From: Euclidia mi
Lineage: Eukaryota > Arthropoda > Insecta > Lepidoptera > Erebidae
DNA: 64,000 bases
NCBI GenBank assembly: GCA_944739405.2
Contig: OX123186.2
Span: forward strand, 39,541,551-39,605,550
Direction: 5' to 3'
The notes under the pieces are model-generated. The model was not told where the DNA came from. It made no database searches and was given only the letters and a program-made list of their open reading frames with translations. The position numbers were made by a program, and so were the translations under genes. Shown here piece after piece: positions 32,500 through 42,603 of this stretch (positions are counted from its first letter, which is position 1; each line of letters starts with the position of its first letter).

Positions 32500-33340
32500 T
32501 GAACAGTGGGATAGCAGCCTAAGGCTAATAACCCTGCTGTACAGAAATGCCTAAATGCTAAGGGACTAATCTAACTTGTTAACCTACACTATCCTAGAGT
32601 CGTAGCCTATCACCTATACCTAATATCCTATCCTAGTTATCCTAATCCTTATAACTATATGTATCCTAAACCTATCCTAACTTGCACCTAGCGTAAAATG
32701 CGTATAGGCCTGGTGCTCTGTGGTATTCTGTGATACAGACCAGCACTTATACGCACCTACTGCTAAGCGCCTAACCTATGGCACGTACTATCGTGGTACT
32801 ACTGTGGTATGCTGTGATACAGACCTACGATTCGTACGCGCCTAGAACCTAACCCTATTTGTCCCTACAATCCCTATTAGATCCTAGCCCTGCTATACGT
32901 ATTTATATATACTTATATAGATAGGTGCGGGATATCTGCCACCGGAGACCTATGATGACAGACGGACTGTGGGTAGGAGTTAGGTATGGTGGAGATGGTT
33001 TTCTGACGGCCAACTCGACAGACTCACCGAGCTGATCAGTACTGATGGCTAAAGGTGTCTTGGCCGTCAGAGGTATGGGAAGGGTATCGAGTCAAAGTCG
33101 GATTAAACTTGTGACTGCTTTATTTCTTAAACTACATGATCTTATATAATAAACTTATCCTATGCACACACACGCAACTTTACGATTGTGTGCTGTGTGT
33201 GTAAGGTGCCATCTCAGCGGTATGTACCTTAGGTGAGTACGTGATTTTCTCTTAATTGAATAAAAATCACGAACAATCCGTGTTTCAGTAAATACTCACA
33301 TAGGATTATATCGCTGATATGGCATGTTCATGTGTGCACA
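32500..33340 (-). repeat. LTR 3 (3' LTR of P3)
   Basis: TGAACAGTGGG...GTGCACA on the plus strand, so it has TG...CA ends. It differs from LTR 4 at five positions, all in its right third. Confidence 0.9.
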
Positions 33341-33837
33341 TTCTGGCCTCTCGAGGAACAGGCAACTCCAGTTGGTATAATTCTATGGAGTCATCCTTGG
33401 CTGCGTCCTGGTTCCGTGGCTGCTTCCTGGGAGGCTTCGGCAGATGGTTCGGCTGGCTGTAGTCGGCATTTCATGCAGTGTGTGGCGTTCCATGCAGTGG
33501 GATGGTTGTTTGCTGTCTTGATGTGGTGCACGTTGCGGGTGTGGTGGATCAGATCTTGATGTTTTGGGTGTTTTCTTTTTATTATACTGTAGTCGGCGAT
33601 TCTTATTACTCCTCCATCTCGAATAATTATCTCTGCTCGCTAATTGATGTTTATTATAAACAACCAGTGCAAAGATGTTTCCAATGGATATTACTTGACT
33701 TTTAGTGTAGTAGTAATATTTGTAGAACATTTAGTGTTAGTTTGATGTTTAAATAATTGGTCAACGATGCAATTTTCATTTAATTGCATGTTCTTCACCA
33801 CTCCAGGGAAGCAAAGAAACTGTTCGTACCTTTGTTA
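33341..33837 (-). pseudogene. P3 env 3' remnant
   Basis: Matches the P2 env tail: the segment next to the LTR (TTCTGGCCTCTC), the proline- and histidine-rich cytoplasmic tail, and a 100-bp piece equal to 29080-29160 of P2. Intermediate env sequence, including the membrane anchor region, is deleted. The 115-codon open frame at 33383-33730 mixes tail and non-env sequence and should not be taken as a gene. Confidence 0.65.
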
Positions 33838-34365
33838 TAAGTTTGACCAAGTTGCACCGTGGCAATCTTGGTTGTAAGTTAACTTCAACACTGTGGTCTG
33901 AAGTCTTCGGTGTTTCATCACCGATACCTACTATCCCGCATTTTATTTCTCTGCGAGTGTAAGCTAGTAGTTTGGCTACTTTTTCTGTGAGAATGAAGCC
34001 TGAGAACCTTGATCACACAGCACTCTTAGTAGCCTTTATCTTGGCTTATGTATGCACAAGGGCCGTTGCTAAAAGCGTTGTACTCTGTGTGTCCGGTCCG
34101 GTAAGTTTGACCAAGTTGCACTGTGGCAATCTTGGTTGTAAGTTAACTTCAACACTGTGGTCTGAAGTCTTCGGTGTTTCATCACCGATACCTACTATCT
34201 CGCATTTTATTTCTCTGCGAGTGTAAGTTAGTAGTTTGGCTACTTCTTCTGTGAGAATGAAGCCTGAGAACCTAGATAACACAGCACTCTTAGTAGCCTT
34301 TATCTTGGCTTAAGTATGCACAAGGGCCGTTGCTAAAAGCGTTGTAATCTGTGTGTCCGGTACGG
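33838..34365 (-). pseudogene. P3 protease segment, tandemly duplicated
   Basis: A 264-bp unit is present twice in tandem (33838-34101 and 34102-34365); 264 bp is 88 codons, so phase is kept. The text (FILTEEVAKLLTYTRREIKC, then GIGDETP) matches the region after the active site of Pao DUF1758 proteases. The Asp-Ser/Thr-Gly that should precede it is absent: SRFSGFILTEE stands where an LLDSGSQ-like motif is expected. Few substitutions separate the copies, so the duplication is recent. No protease activity is expected. Confidence 0.65.
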
Positions 34366-34800
34366 CATCTTTGACTTGGTTTTCTTCCAAGTTGTAGTTG
34401 GGTTTTCAAATGCTTTCCGATCGTTTGACCATTTATTTTTGTCATTTTTATTGACGTAATTGTTGACATTAACCTTCTTTTCAAGTTCAAGGTGTAATAA
34501 TAAATGTTGACCTGGTTTGCCACTATATCTACACTAAACATTGAATGAATGTATTATGCACTGTTTGCATACTTTATTATTACGCGCGCTGATCTGCTGA
34601 CGACGCTTTAAGTTCCGCGCACCTGTATATGTTATGCATGTTATTATTACATAGCCAGCACTTGTAGTTATACGAGCTATTTATAGATTTTGTTGTTTAT
34701 AATCGGATTTTTCTTTACAATTGCTATATGCGAGACGCCTAAATCGGTTTTTTTCCCGGGTATGATATCATTGATGAGAATATTTGAAGTTTGTTTGGCT
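34366..34800 (-). pseudogene. P3 gag C-terminal remnant
   Basis: Shares with P2 gag the stretch around 30650 (TTGACGTAATTGTTGACATT) and the CATGTTATTATTACATAGCC segment, but the zinc-knuckle cysteines are largely lost to shifts and stops. The 83-codon minus frame at 34290-34541 is a fragment of it. Confidence 0.5.
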
Positions 34801-35073
34801 CTACAAGTTGTTCGTATTATAGAGATCTGTGACTATCCCGAAGTAGTTAGATTTTGTATACGTATGTTCTTCTAAGATGTCCTGGTCTTCAAGTAGCGAA
34901 TGGTTCTCCGATGCTCTGGTAAATACTTCTGTGAGTTGCGATCTTCTTTCTGCGATGTATTTTTCTGTTTTCCTGGATGCCGAGTCCATTTTGATGTTGG
35001 TCAATATGCGTCCGATTTCTTTGTAGTAGCTCTCCTGGCTTTTTACAATTGCGTTGATCTGTTGTACGTCCAT
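34801..35073 (-). pseudogene. P3 gag N-terminus
   Basis: A 90-codon frame starting at an ATG at 35073, shortly after the leader, as expected for gag. It has the Pao gag N-terminal pattern: a helical lead (INAIVKSQESYYKEIGRIL), MDSASRKTEKYIAERRSQL and ENHSLLEDQD. It runs out after DLYNTNNL at a stop where a deletion joins it to later gag sequence. P2 lacks this part, so the two derivatives preserve different pieces of the same parent. Confidence 0.65.
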
Positions 35074-35420
35074 CTTGCTGCCCCTATCCTAACCTGTTTA
35101 ACCTAACAAGGGGTGGGGTGAAAACAAAAAGTAACTTAGTTGCGATCTGTTTCCTCGTTACGGTATGTGCGACTTCTCGAGCACCGGGGCGACCCTGTTC
35201 AGGGAGACCGATACCTGATCCGCTACCGAACGACGCAACTAAGTTAGTCAGTCACTTAATATACAACGAAACAAGCGCTAGGTTGGTGCGCATGTCTGCT
35301 GTATACCAGTTGTCAGTCAGTAAATTTGTCAATTTAAGGGATAAGAGGACCGCGTGTTACTGGTTTTTGCTCGAATAGGACTAAAATCCTAAATCCTACC
35401 CGACCGGCGACGGACTACAA
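35074..35420 (-). other. P3 leader between 5' LTR and gag
   Basis: About 350 bp. The sequence immediately inside the LTR on the minus strand (TTGTAGTCCGTCGCCGG) does not begin with the usual TGG of a tRNA primer site, so the primer is unclear. No gene. Confidence 0.5.
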
Positions 35421-36261
35421 TGAACAGTGGGATAGCAGCCTAAGGCTAATAACCCTGCTGTACAGAAATGCCTAAATGCTAAGGGACTAATCTAACTTGT
35501 TAACCTACACTATCCTAGAGTCGTAGCCTATCACCTATACCTAATATCCTATCCTAGTTATCCTAATCCTTATAACTATATGTATCCTAAACCTATCCTA
35601 ACTTGCACCTAGCGTAAAATGCGTATAGGCCTGGTGCTCTGTGGTATTCTGTGATACAGACCAGCACTTATACGCACCTACTGCTAAGCGCCTAACCTAT
35701 GGCACGTACTATCGTGGTACTACTGTGGTATGCTGTGATACAGACCTACGATTCGTACGCGCCTAGAACCTAACCCTATTTGTCCCTACAATCCCTATTA
35801 GATCCTAGCCCTGCTATACGTATTTATATATACTTATATAGATAGGTGCGGGATATCTGCCACCGGAGACCTATGATGACAGACGGACTGTGGGTAGGAG
35901 TTAGGTATGGTGGAGATGGTTTTCTGACGGCCAACTCGACAGACTCACCGAGCTGATCAGTACTGATGGCTAAAGGTGTCTTGGCCGTCAGAGGTATGGG
36001 AAGGGTATCGAGTCAAAGTCGGATTAAACTTGTGACTGCTTTATTTCTTAAACTACATGATCTTATATACTAAACTTATCCTATGTACACACACGCAACT
36101 TTACGGTTGTGTGCTGTGTGTGTAAGGTGCCATCTCAGCGGTATGTACCTTAGGTGAGTACGTGATTTGCTCTTAATTGAATAAAAATCACGAACAATCC
36201 GTGTTTCAGTAAATACTCACATAGGATTATATCGCTGATATGGCATGTTCATGTGTGAACA
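35421..36261 (-). repeat. LTR 4 (5' LTR of P3)
   Basis: 841 bp, TGAACAGTGGG...GTGAACA. Contains a TATATATACTTATATAGAT tract and two copies, 84 bp apart, of a 22-bp motif starting GTGGTAT-CTGTGATAC (35641-35662 and 35725-35746). Confidence 0.9.
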
Positions 36262-36266
36262 AATAA

Positions 36267-36627
36267 TAAAGTTTATTTCAAAAGGAGATTGTAGTTTTAC
36301 ATTGTTTTGATATAGTAATTGATACAAGTAGGTACATTATTTATATAACTAGTCTACTTACAATAGGTTTATGAAAAAAAAAACTACAATATATTAGTGA
36401 CTACAATATTATTGGGTGGAGAACTGTTTTCCTAGAGAGACTACTGTATAGTCTGTGTTTAGGAGTTACAGTGCCGATCCCCTATTGGTTAATTAATTAT
36501 ATATATTGCGTATTCACAATAAAAAAAAGATTGGATAGAACAAAGCGGTAAGGGTAACAAACGATGATAATAATTAAATTTAATAACAATGCGAGCGTTC
36601 ATGCGTGTGTGTGTTTGTGTGTGTAAG

Positions 36628-36663
<36 letters not shown>

Positions 36664-36722
36664 TATGTGCCATTATCTGTTTACTAATGATTCTGTTTCA
36701 TCATAGCTTAATTTTTTTTCAT
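36267..36722. other. Unassigned, with a (GT)n microsatellite
   Basis: No gene. A GT-rich tract occupies 36604-36660, ending with about 14 uninterrupted GT units. Confidence 0.5.
36604..36660. repeat. (GT)n microsatellite
   Basis: GTGTGTGTGTTTGTGTG, then an interruption, then a long pure GT run. Confidence 0.9.
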
Positions 36723-37035
36723 GGTAGTAGAGCCTTGCTGATTTCAGCATGAATGGGCCGGTTCGACCGGGGAAGTACTACCCTCTCACAGAAAATCGAC
36801 GTAAAGTAACAGTACCTAAACTGTTGCGTTTCGTTCGGTGAGTGAGAGTACCGGAGGCCCTATCCCCTATTCCTTCTTCCTCATCCCACTCCTCATCCTA
36901 TCCCTCTTCCCAACACGAAGGGGCGGCAACGCACTTGTGACCCCTGTGGTATTGCTTGTGTCCATGGGCGACGGTAATTACTTACCACCAGGCGATCCGT
37001 CTGCTCGTTTGCCGCCTATTACCATAAAAAAAAAA
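36723..37035 (+). mobile_element. Retroposon with poly(A), lepidopteran SINE-like
   Basis: Begins GGTAGTAGAGCCTTGC, exactly like the copy at 54689, and ends GGCGATCCGTCTGCTCG, then GTTTGCCGCC, then A9-10. The GGCGACGGTAATTACTTACC and GGCGATCCGTCTGCTCG phrases are a widespread lepidopteran retroposon 3' signature. A GGTTCGACC resembling a polymerase III B box lies near the start, but no A box was identified. It abuts the 3' end of LINE E in the opposite direction. Confidence 0.65.
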
Positions 37036-37624
37036 TGCAGAAATTGTGTAACAGTCTTTTTACAATGATATTGGGATATTGAATAAATCGGTAGTACAGC
37101 ATTTATCTTACTGTATAGCGATGGAACAAGGTAGAGGGCAAATTTCTTTATAAAGACCGTACGTGCGGGTGGGATCGTACAAATCCTGTCCTTGCGACGT
37201 TTAGAAATTACTTTATATGGAGTGCGATGGTGTTGTAGGAGAATTAAGTGGAGGATATACATTTGTCTTACATTAAGAACGTTGCATGCCTTATAAAGCT
37301 CATATGTTGGAAAAAATATCGGACGATATGTTGCCACTTTGAGTATGGCTCTATGAGCAATTTCTAGCGGTTTTAGGATGGTCTTTGCCGCACCACCCGA
37401 AGATGCAGTAAATGATGATTGACTGGCATAGAGCATAATATACATTACGGATTATAACTGGGTTGGCTACTTGACGTAATGTTTTGAAAATGTAAATTAG
37501 TTTACGTACGCGATTGGAAAGAAGAGTTATATGTTGCCTGAAGTTTAGGTGTCTATCTAACATTATGCCAAGGTACTTTGTCTCTATGACTGTATTTATT
37601 GTTGGACATTGACAAGGGGTTGTG
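37036..37624 (-). pseudogene. LINE E, 3' part of ORF2
   Basis: C-terminal arm of a LINE reverse transcriptase, in two frames. Text includes NTVIETKYLGIMLDRHLNF, then KLIYIFKTLRQVANPVI and, after a shift near 37400, LKPLEIAHRAILKVATYRP and LNVRQMYILHLI. It is the continuation of 42604-44290. Joining across the LINE B insertion gives one uninterrupted frame at the junction. The 3' UTR is cut by the retroposon at 36723. Confidence 0.85.
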
Positions 37625-38121
37625 ATCTGATCATCTTTGCCCCGAGGTTAAAACGGTTATGACCTGTGTTCATCTGCTCTGTGCTAAAGTTGCAATTATT
37701 CATAGTGTTCCGCATAATAACTACGAGGAACTGTTTTGTAACTTACAAATAACATCAGTGAAGTGTGTTTTACTACAAATAAACAAAACAAAATGCATTT
37801 TTAGAACAATAACAAGTGCAAAAGTTAAAAGTTTTAAAAGTCAATCGATCAGCTGGTGGGTAAGTGACAAATCACTTCCGCGCCCAGTATACGGCATTCG
37901 CGCGGTTACGCAGTGCGCAGAAGCGGCAATATTGCTTGCGCTACAGCGTAGCGACGCTTGCGACGGCTCGCGCCAAAGATCAACGTCACAGATATGACAA
38001 CAGTTTGTGCCTGCATTGTATTGCCTCTATGAGGACTACGATATTATTACAAGGCAATATAATTTTATTGAATTGCTGTATTGTTTTATAAACCTTACCT
38101 TATTGAATATTAATTATTGTT

Positions 38122-39180
38122 ATGGCCGAAGAAGCTGTAGAATGGGGTTGCTGCAATAATGAGACCCAAGCGAACTTGAACGAAAAATCTATAAGGTGTC
38201 CAACATGTGATAAATACTACCACTATGCCTGCTTATCCCTCAAGGAGGCGCCTAGCAATACGGCCACCTGGAAATGTCCATTATGTTTGAGTAGCACTCC
38301 AAAGATGTGCAAGAGTGACTCCACTCCCATCCGTAACGTAACTGTCAGTAGAGGATCCAAAAGGCAACCAATAACTCTACACTCGTCGCCTTCAACTTTA
38401 AACGAGAAAAGCGAGCTTCGGTCAATAATAAAGGAAATAATTAAGGAGGAATTTAGCGAGATGTTGTCAAAGTTCAATGATACCATTGTCAGCACAATCA
38501 ACCGTGAGTTGGAACCAGTTAAGAAGGAAATGCAAGAAATTCTAGACTCAATGTCCTTTATGAATATAAAATTCGAAGACATTAAGAAAGAACAAGAGTC
38601 CTCTAAAGAAACCACGAAGAAACTGGAACTGGAAAATAAAGAACTTATGACTACAGTTGCAGACTTAACTGATAGACTAAACCACCTGGAACAGCAATCT
38701 CGGTCAAATAATCTTGAGCTACAATGTGTGCCCGAAAACAAAAATGAGAACGTGTACAGTATCGTTGCTCAATTGGCCCGTGTGGTGGACTGCAAGATGA
38801 GCGAGAAAGATGTACTGCACTGCACTCGTATTGCCAAGAACAATCCGTCAAGCGCTCGGCCACGCTCCATTGTTGTCCAGTTAGCTTCACCTAGAATGCG
38901 AGATCAACTTCTGGCAGCAACCATTAAGTACAATCAAACGAATGCGAAAGACAAGCTAAACTGTTCCCATCTTGGATATGCTGGACCAAAATCCCCTGTA
39001 TACGTATCTGAACACCTATCCTCAGCTAATAGAGCCCTTCATGCTGCTACAAGAATAAAAGCGAAAGAGAAAAACTATAAATACGTATGGGTCCGAAATG
39101 GCAGAATATTTACAAGGAAATCAGACGGTACAGAGTTTATACACATTAAGAACAAAAATAGCTTATGTAAAATTGTATAA
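38122..39180 (+). CDS. LINE B ORF1, PHD-like finger and coiled-coil protein
   Basis: A 352-residue intact protein that should bind the element RNA. Residues 10-56 form a PHD-type zinc finger: Cys10/11, RCPTC (Cys26, Cys29), His34, Cys37, KCPLC (Cys52, Cys55). A lysine and glutamate rich coiled coil covers about 95-195. The C-terminal third (ARPRSIVVQLASPRMRDQLL, then VYVSEHLSSANRALHAATR and KYVWVRNGRIFTRKSDG) is the FP25K-like domain of insect LINE ORF1 proteins. It ends 60 bp before the ORF2 frame opens. Confidence 0.85.
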   Translation: MAEEAVEWGCCNNETQANLNEKSIRCPTCDKYYHYACLSLKEAPSNTATWKCPLCLSSTPKMCKSDSTPIRNVTVSRGSKRQPITLHSSPSTLNEKSELRSIIKEIIKEEFSEMLSKFNDTIVSTINRELEPVKKEMQEILDSMSFMNIKFEDIKKEQESSKETTKKLELENKELMTTVADLTDRLNHLEQQSRSNNLELQCVPENKNENVYSIVAQLARVVDCKMSEKDVLHCTRIAKNNPSSARPRSIVVQLASPRMRDQLLAATIKYNQTNAKDKLNCSHLGYAGPKSPVYVSEHLSSANRALHAATRIKAKEKNYKYVWVRNGRIFTRKSDGTEFIHIKNKNSLCKIV

Positions 39181-39244
39181 TAGGTATGATTTTCGTTTTA
39201 TTTTAATTAATATAATTTAATAAGATATTTTGTTGCATGTTTAA

Positions 39245-42136
39245 GATCAAAATATTGAAAAATTCAATGATATATCAATTTATTATCAAAACTGTAGAGG
39301 CTTGCGAACAAAAACCAATACTTTTTACTGTAACTTATGTTGCGCGAATTACGACATTATAATTTTAACAGAGACATGGCTGAATAGTAATATATTGAGC
39401 AGTGAGCTATTTGATGATCGATACGAGGTGTACAGACGGGATAGAGAGACCACAGGTTTTCAATGCAATAAGGATGGGGGAGGAGTACTGATTGCGGTTA
39501 GCAAAAAAATTACCTCAAGACACATTGAATTCTGGCAAAGTAATTGTGAAGACCTCTGGATTACTATTGAAGTACATACATCTCACAAATCATGTCAGAT
39601 GGCTCTTTGCGCTGTGTATCTTCCTCCACCTGTATGCCTATCAACGCTGGATCATTTTATCGAGCATTGCAACAGAGTGATAGACTCAACACATTTCCCG
39701 ATATACCTAGTCGGTGACTTTAACTTGGGTAAAATCGATTGGAATTTAAATGCAGTGAATGAACCCTTGCCAAAAACATGTCAAAACTTTTTAGATTTCG
39801 TTAATGTAAGCCACCTGTTGCAGTGTAATTATGTAAAAAATTGTTCTGGACGTATCTTGGATCTGGTGTTGTCTCCTGAGTCGTCGTGTTCAGTGATTGA
39901 ATCTAGCTCATCTCTCACCGTTGTTGACAAACTGCACCCTCCCCTCGAAATAACCTTATCCTTGGTCGGCGACCGTGCCCTGCCATATAGCCCTAAATGT
40001 TTGCCGAACTTCTTTAAAGCAAACTACGTAGAAATCAACAACTACTTAAGCGCACTAGACTGGAATGCACTATTCGAGAATGCAAATGATGTGGATGACA
40101 TGCTAACAATTTTTTATAAACATTTAAATATTGTTATTAAACACTTTGTACCTATTCGAAAACCAAAAAATAGTCGGTATCCGGTATGGTTCGATAAAAC
40201 GATAATTAAATCCCTTAAAGAAAAAAATAGACTCAGACTGCGCTATAAAAAATATCATAACCCCATGGACAAAATAGAACTAAAATTGATTTCTAAGCGA
40301 TGCGAAACACTAGCCAAGAACTCATACCACAACTACATGAATAATGTTGAAAAAGACATCATATATAATCCGAATCTTTTCTGGAGTTACATAAAAGCCA
40401 AACGCGGTGGTTCTAGTACGTATCCTATGGTTATGTCTGACGGACTGGTGGTAGCATCTAGTGGTCCTGAAATCTGTGATCTTTTCGCAAATCATTTCTC
40501 GGCAGTGTACACGCCCGACAGCAATGAGCAAGATTATGGCAGATCAGCGTTCATTCAAGATTTGCATAGTAACAGCCTGTGTCTGAATAGTCCAACAATC
40601 AATCGCGACGACATTTATAAGAAACTGAAATCAATTGATAACAAAAAAGGTCCCGGGCCCGATGGTATTCCACCGATTTTCATTTCTAGCTGTGCTTCAT
40701 CCTTGATATCACCTCTATTAATTATTTTTAATACATCGCTGGCTACTGGTGTATTTCCTTCGGAATGGAAAAAGGCTAAGGTTGTCCCAGTATATAAATC
40801 AGATAAAAAAGATGTTGAATGCAACTATAGGCCAATTGCAATACTGTCGTCTTTTGCAAAAATTTTCGAATCCATCATCTGCCCATATCTCCAACAACAT
40901 TTTCGAATAAATTTAAGCGATTGCCAACACGGTTTTGTAGCGTCAAGATCTACAGCTACGAACTTGGTATCATTCACAGAGTCACTGATACAGTCTGTTG
41001 ATGCGGGTAAACAGTTTGATGTCGTGTATACAGACTTTAGTAAGGCCTTTGACAAAATGTCTCATTCAATTCTTATAAACAAGCTGGCAGCTTATGGTGT
41101 GACTGGACCCTTGCTAAAATGGTTCAAGACATACCTTAAAGAACGCGAGTTTTACGTTGTCGTCAACGGTTTTCGATCTGTATCCCACAAAATTACTTCT
41201 GGTGCCCCACAGGGTTCGCATTTAGCTCCAATCCTATTTAATGTATTTATCAATGATCTTCCTCAATGCTTCCAATTTTCGGAACCTTATTTATATGCCG
41301 ATGATCTTAAGTTCGCAAGAGAAATTGAATCACCTACCGATTGTGAACTTTTACAAGACGACCTTAACAAACTTGTACAGTGGTGTAACTTTAACAGAAT
41401 GCAACTCAACACCAAAAAATGCTATCACGTCAAATATACTAGGAAAATCAATTACATTAACGCCGAGTATCTCATAAACCAGGACAAAATACAGGAAGTG
41501 GAAATAATTAAAGACCTAGGGGTACTTTTCGACAAAAAAGTAACATTTCTTCCCCACATTGAAAGTGTTATCAAAAAGGCGTCGAGAATGCTGGGATTCG
41601 TAATTCGCAACACAAAAGGGTTCCGCAAAAGTAGCACGAAGAAAATTTTATACTATAGTCTAGTACGGAGTATTTTAGAGTACTGCAGTGTAGTGTGGAG
41701 ACCCCACTACGCCACTCATGCGTTGCGATTGGAACGAGTGCAGAAACGCTTTATGTGGCACCTAGCATTTTGTGAAGGTAAATCCAAATGCCTTCCTTCA
41801 TATAGAACTCGTCTGCACCACTACAAAATTGATAGGCTATCTACACGTTATAATATCACAGACATAGTATTTTTATACAAATTATTAAAAAATAAGCTGA
41901 ATTGCTCGAAGTTACTAGGTCTTATTAGATTTCGTGCTCCCTCTAGATACCCAAGGAATAAAATAACGCCACTATGTCCACCATTACGAAAGACCGTGCT
42001 TGGTTCAAACTCGCCAATTCCAAGGCTGTGTAAAATACTTAACAGCTGTAGCGACTTAGTAGATATACACCAGGACAGTTTATCTAAAATTACTAACATT
42101 ATTAAACTCTTTGCAACAAAGGTAAATAATGAATAA
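39245..42136 (+). CDS. LINE B ORF2, endonuclease-reverse transcriptase (open, no clear AUG)
   Basis: The frame opens directly after a TAA at 39242-39244 and runs to 42136. The endonuclease begins at once: ISIYYQNCRGLRTKTN, then LTETWLN, DGGGVLIAVS and VGDFNLGKIDW. The RT has VVPVYKSDKK, CNYRPIAILSS, HGFVASRSTATNL, motif A YTDFSKAFDKM, motif B SGAPQGSHLAP and motif C YADDLKF, in a product of about 960 residues. No in-frame ATG precedes the endonuclease; the nearest, at 39237, is one base out of frame. Either a one-base indel killed the start or translation uses a non-AUG codon or reinitiation after ORF1. No internal stop is present. Confidence 0.85.
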   Translation, partial: DQNIEKFNDISIYYQNCRGLRTKTNTFYCNLCCANYDIIILTETWLNSNILSSELFDDRYEVYRRDRETTGFQCNKDGGGVLIAVSKKITSRHIEFWQSNCEDLWITIEVHTSHKSCQMALCAVYLPPPVCLSTLDHFIEHCNRVIDSTHFPIYLVGDFNLGKIDWNLNAVNEPLPKTCQNFLDFVNVSHLLQCNYVKNCSGRILDLVLSPESSCSVIESSSSLTVVDKLHPPLEITLSLVGDRALPYSPKCLPNFFKANYVEINNYLSALDWNALFENANDVDDMLTIFYKHLNIVIKHFVPIRKPKNSRYPVWFDKTIIKSLKEKNRLRLRYKKYHNPMDKIELKLISKRCETLAKNSYHNYMNNVEKDIIYNPNLFWSYIKAKRGGSSTYPMVMSDGLVVASSGPEICDLFANHFSAVYTPDSNEQDYGRSAFIQDLHSNSLCLNSPTINRDDIYKKLKSIDNKKGPGPDGIPPIFISSCASSLISPLLIIFNTSLATGVFPSEWKKAKVVPVYKSDKKDVECNYRPIAILSSFAKIFESIICPYLQQHFRINLSDCQHGFVASRSTATNLVSFTESLIQSVDAGKQFDVVYTDFSKAFDKMSHSILINKLAAYGVTGPLLKWFKTYLKEREFYVVVNGFRSVSHKITSGAPQGSHLAPILFNVFINDLPQCFQFSEPYLYADDLKFAREIESPTDCELLQDDLNKLVQWCNFNRMQLNTKKCYHVKYTRKINYINAEYLINQDKIQEVEIIKDLGVLFDKKVTFLPHIESVIKKASRMLGFVIRNTKGFRKSSTKKILYYSLVRSILEYCSVVWRPHYATHALRLERVQKRFMWHLAFCEGKSKCLPSYRTRLHHYKIDRLSTRYNITDIVFLYKLLKNKLNCSKLLGLIRFRAPSRYPRNKITPLCPPLRKTVLGSNSPIPRLCKILNSCSDLVDIHQDSLSKITNIIKLFATKVNNE

Positions 42137-42603
42137 TTCATTTTTTTATTGAAATGTTGTGAAACAAAATTGTATTGTTATTACTATTTAATCTTTATTC
42201 TATTTCGTATCAATTTCATCTTTATTCTATTTCATATTAATTTCCTATAATTGTGATTGTTATTGATTGATAATTATATTATTATTGGCATTGTTGTCTG
42301 TGACGAATTTTTCTTTTAATTTTTTTGTAATATTTTTTATAAATATAATAAAACATGACATATTTTTATCGGATTAGTATTTGCAGTATAATTAGCCAAT
42401 GTCTTGGGTTACAAAAAAAAAAAAAAAAGAAAACATTCGCCACAAGAATAATATCTACTTAACCGTAAATTTGTGCAAGTGGTGTTAGCCAGTAAGTAAT
42501 TGTTACACGTGTGAATGTGTAATTCTATCCAATTATGTGAAATGTACTGTGTAAACAATTGTTGGCTGACCTGATTAAATAAATAAATAAATAAATAAAT
42601 CTG

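Larger units (their letters stand above)
32500..36261 (-). mobile_element. P3, deletion-derivative Pao-like element with twin LTRs
   Basis: A 3762-bp element with 841-bp LTRs at each end, flanked by AATAA at 32495-32499 and 36262-36266. The 2080-bp interior keeps a leader, the gag N-terminus, gag C-terminal remains, a duplicated protease block and the env 3' end. RT, RNase H and integrase are missing. LTR identity (5 differences in 841) with an intact target duplication says it moved recently, which must have been in trans. The LTRs and env tail are the same family as P2. Confidence 0.85.
37630..42598 (+). mobile_element. LINE B, full-length non-LTR retrotransposon
   Basis: A 4969-bp element with leader, ORF1 (38122-39180), ORF2 (39245-42136) and a 3' UTR with an internal A15 run (about 42413-42428) and a (AAAT)n tail. 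The duplicated target ATCTG flanks it at 37625-37629 and 42599-42603. It is inserted in LINE E on the opposite strand. Removing it restores the E reading frame exactly, which fixes both ends. ORF1 with a PHD-like finger places it near CR1/Jockey relatives; the clade is not proven. Confidence 0.9.

Noticed and set aside
33383..33730. 115-codon minus ORF in P3 as a gene
   Set aside because: It is a chance fusion of the env tail and flanking remnant text; P2 shows the real order.
27184..36261. A satellite array or CRISPR-like repeat series
   Set aside because: The four long repeats are LTRs at different degrees of decay around gag/env remains, not regular units with spacers.
38122..39180. Baculovirus-derived FP25K gene
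   Set aside because: The FP-like C-terminus is common in insect LINE ORF1 proteins, and it is followed directly by a LINE ORF2.
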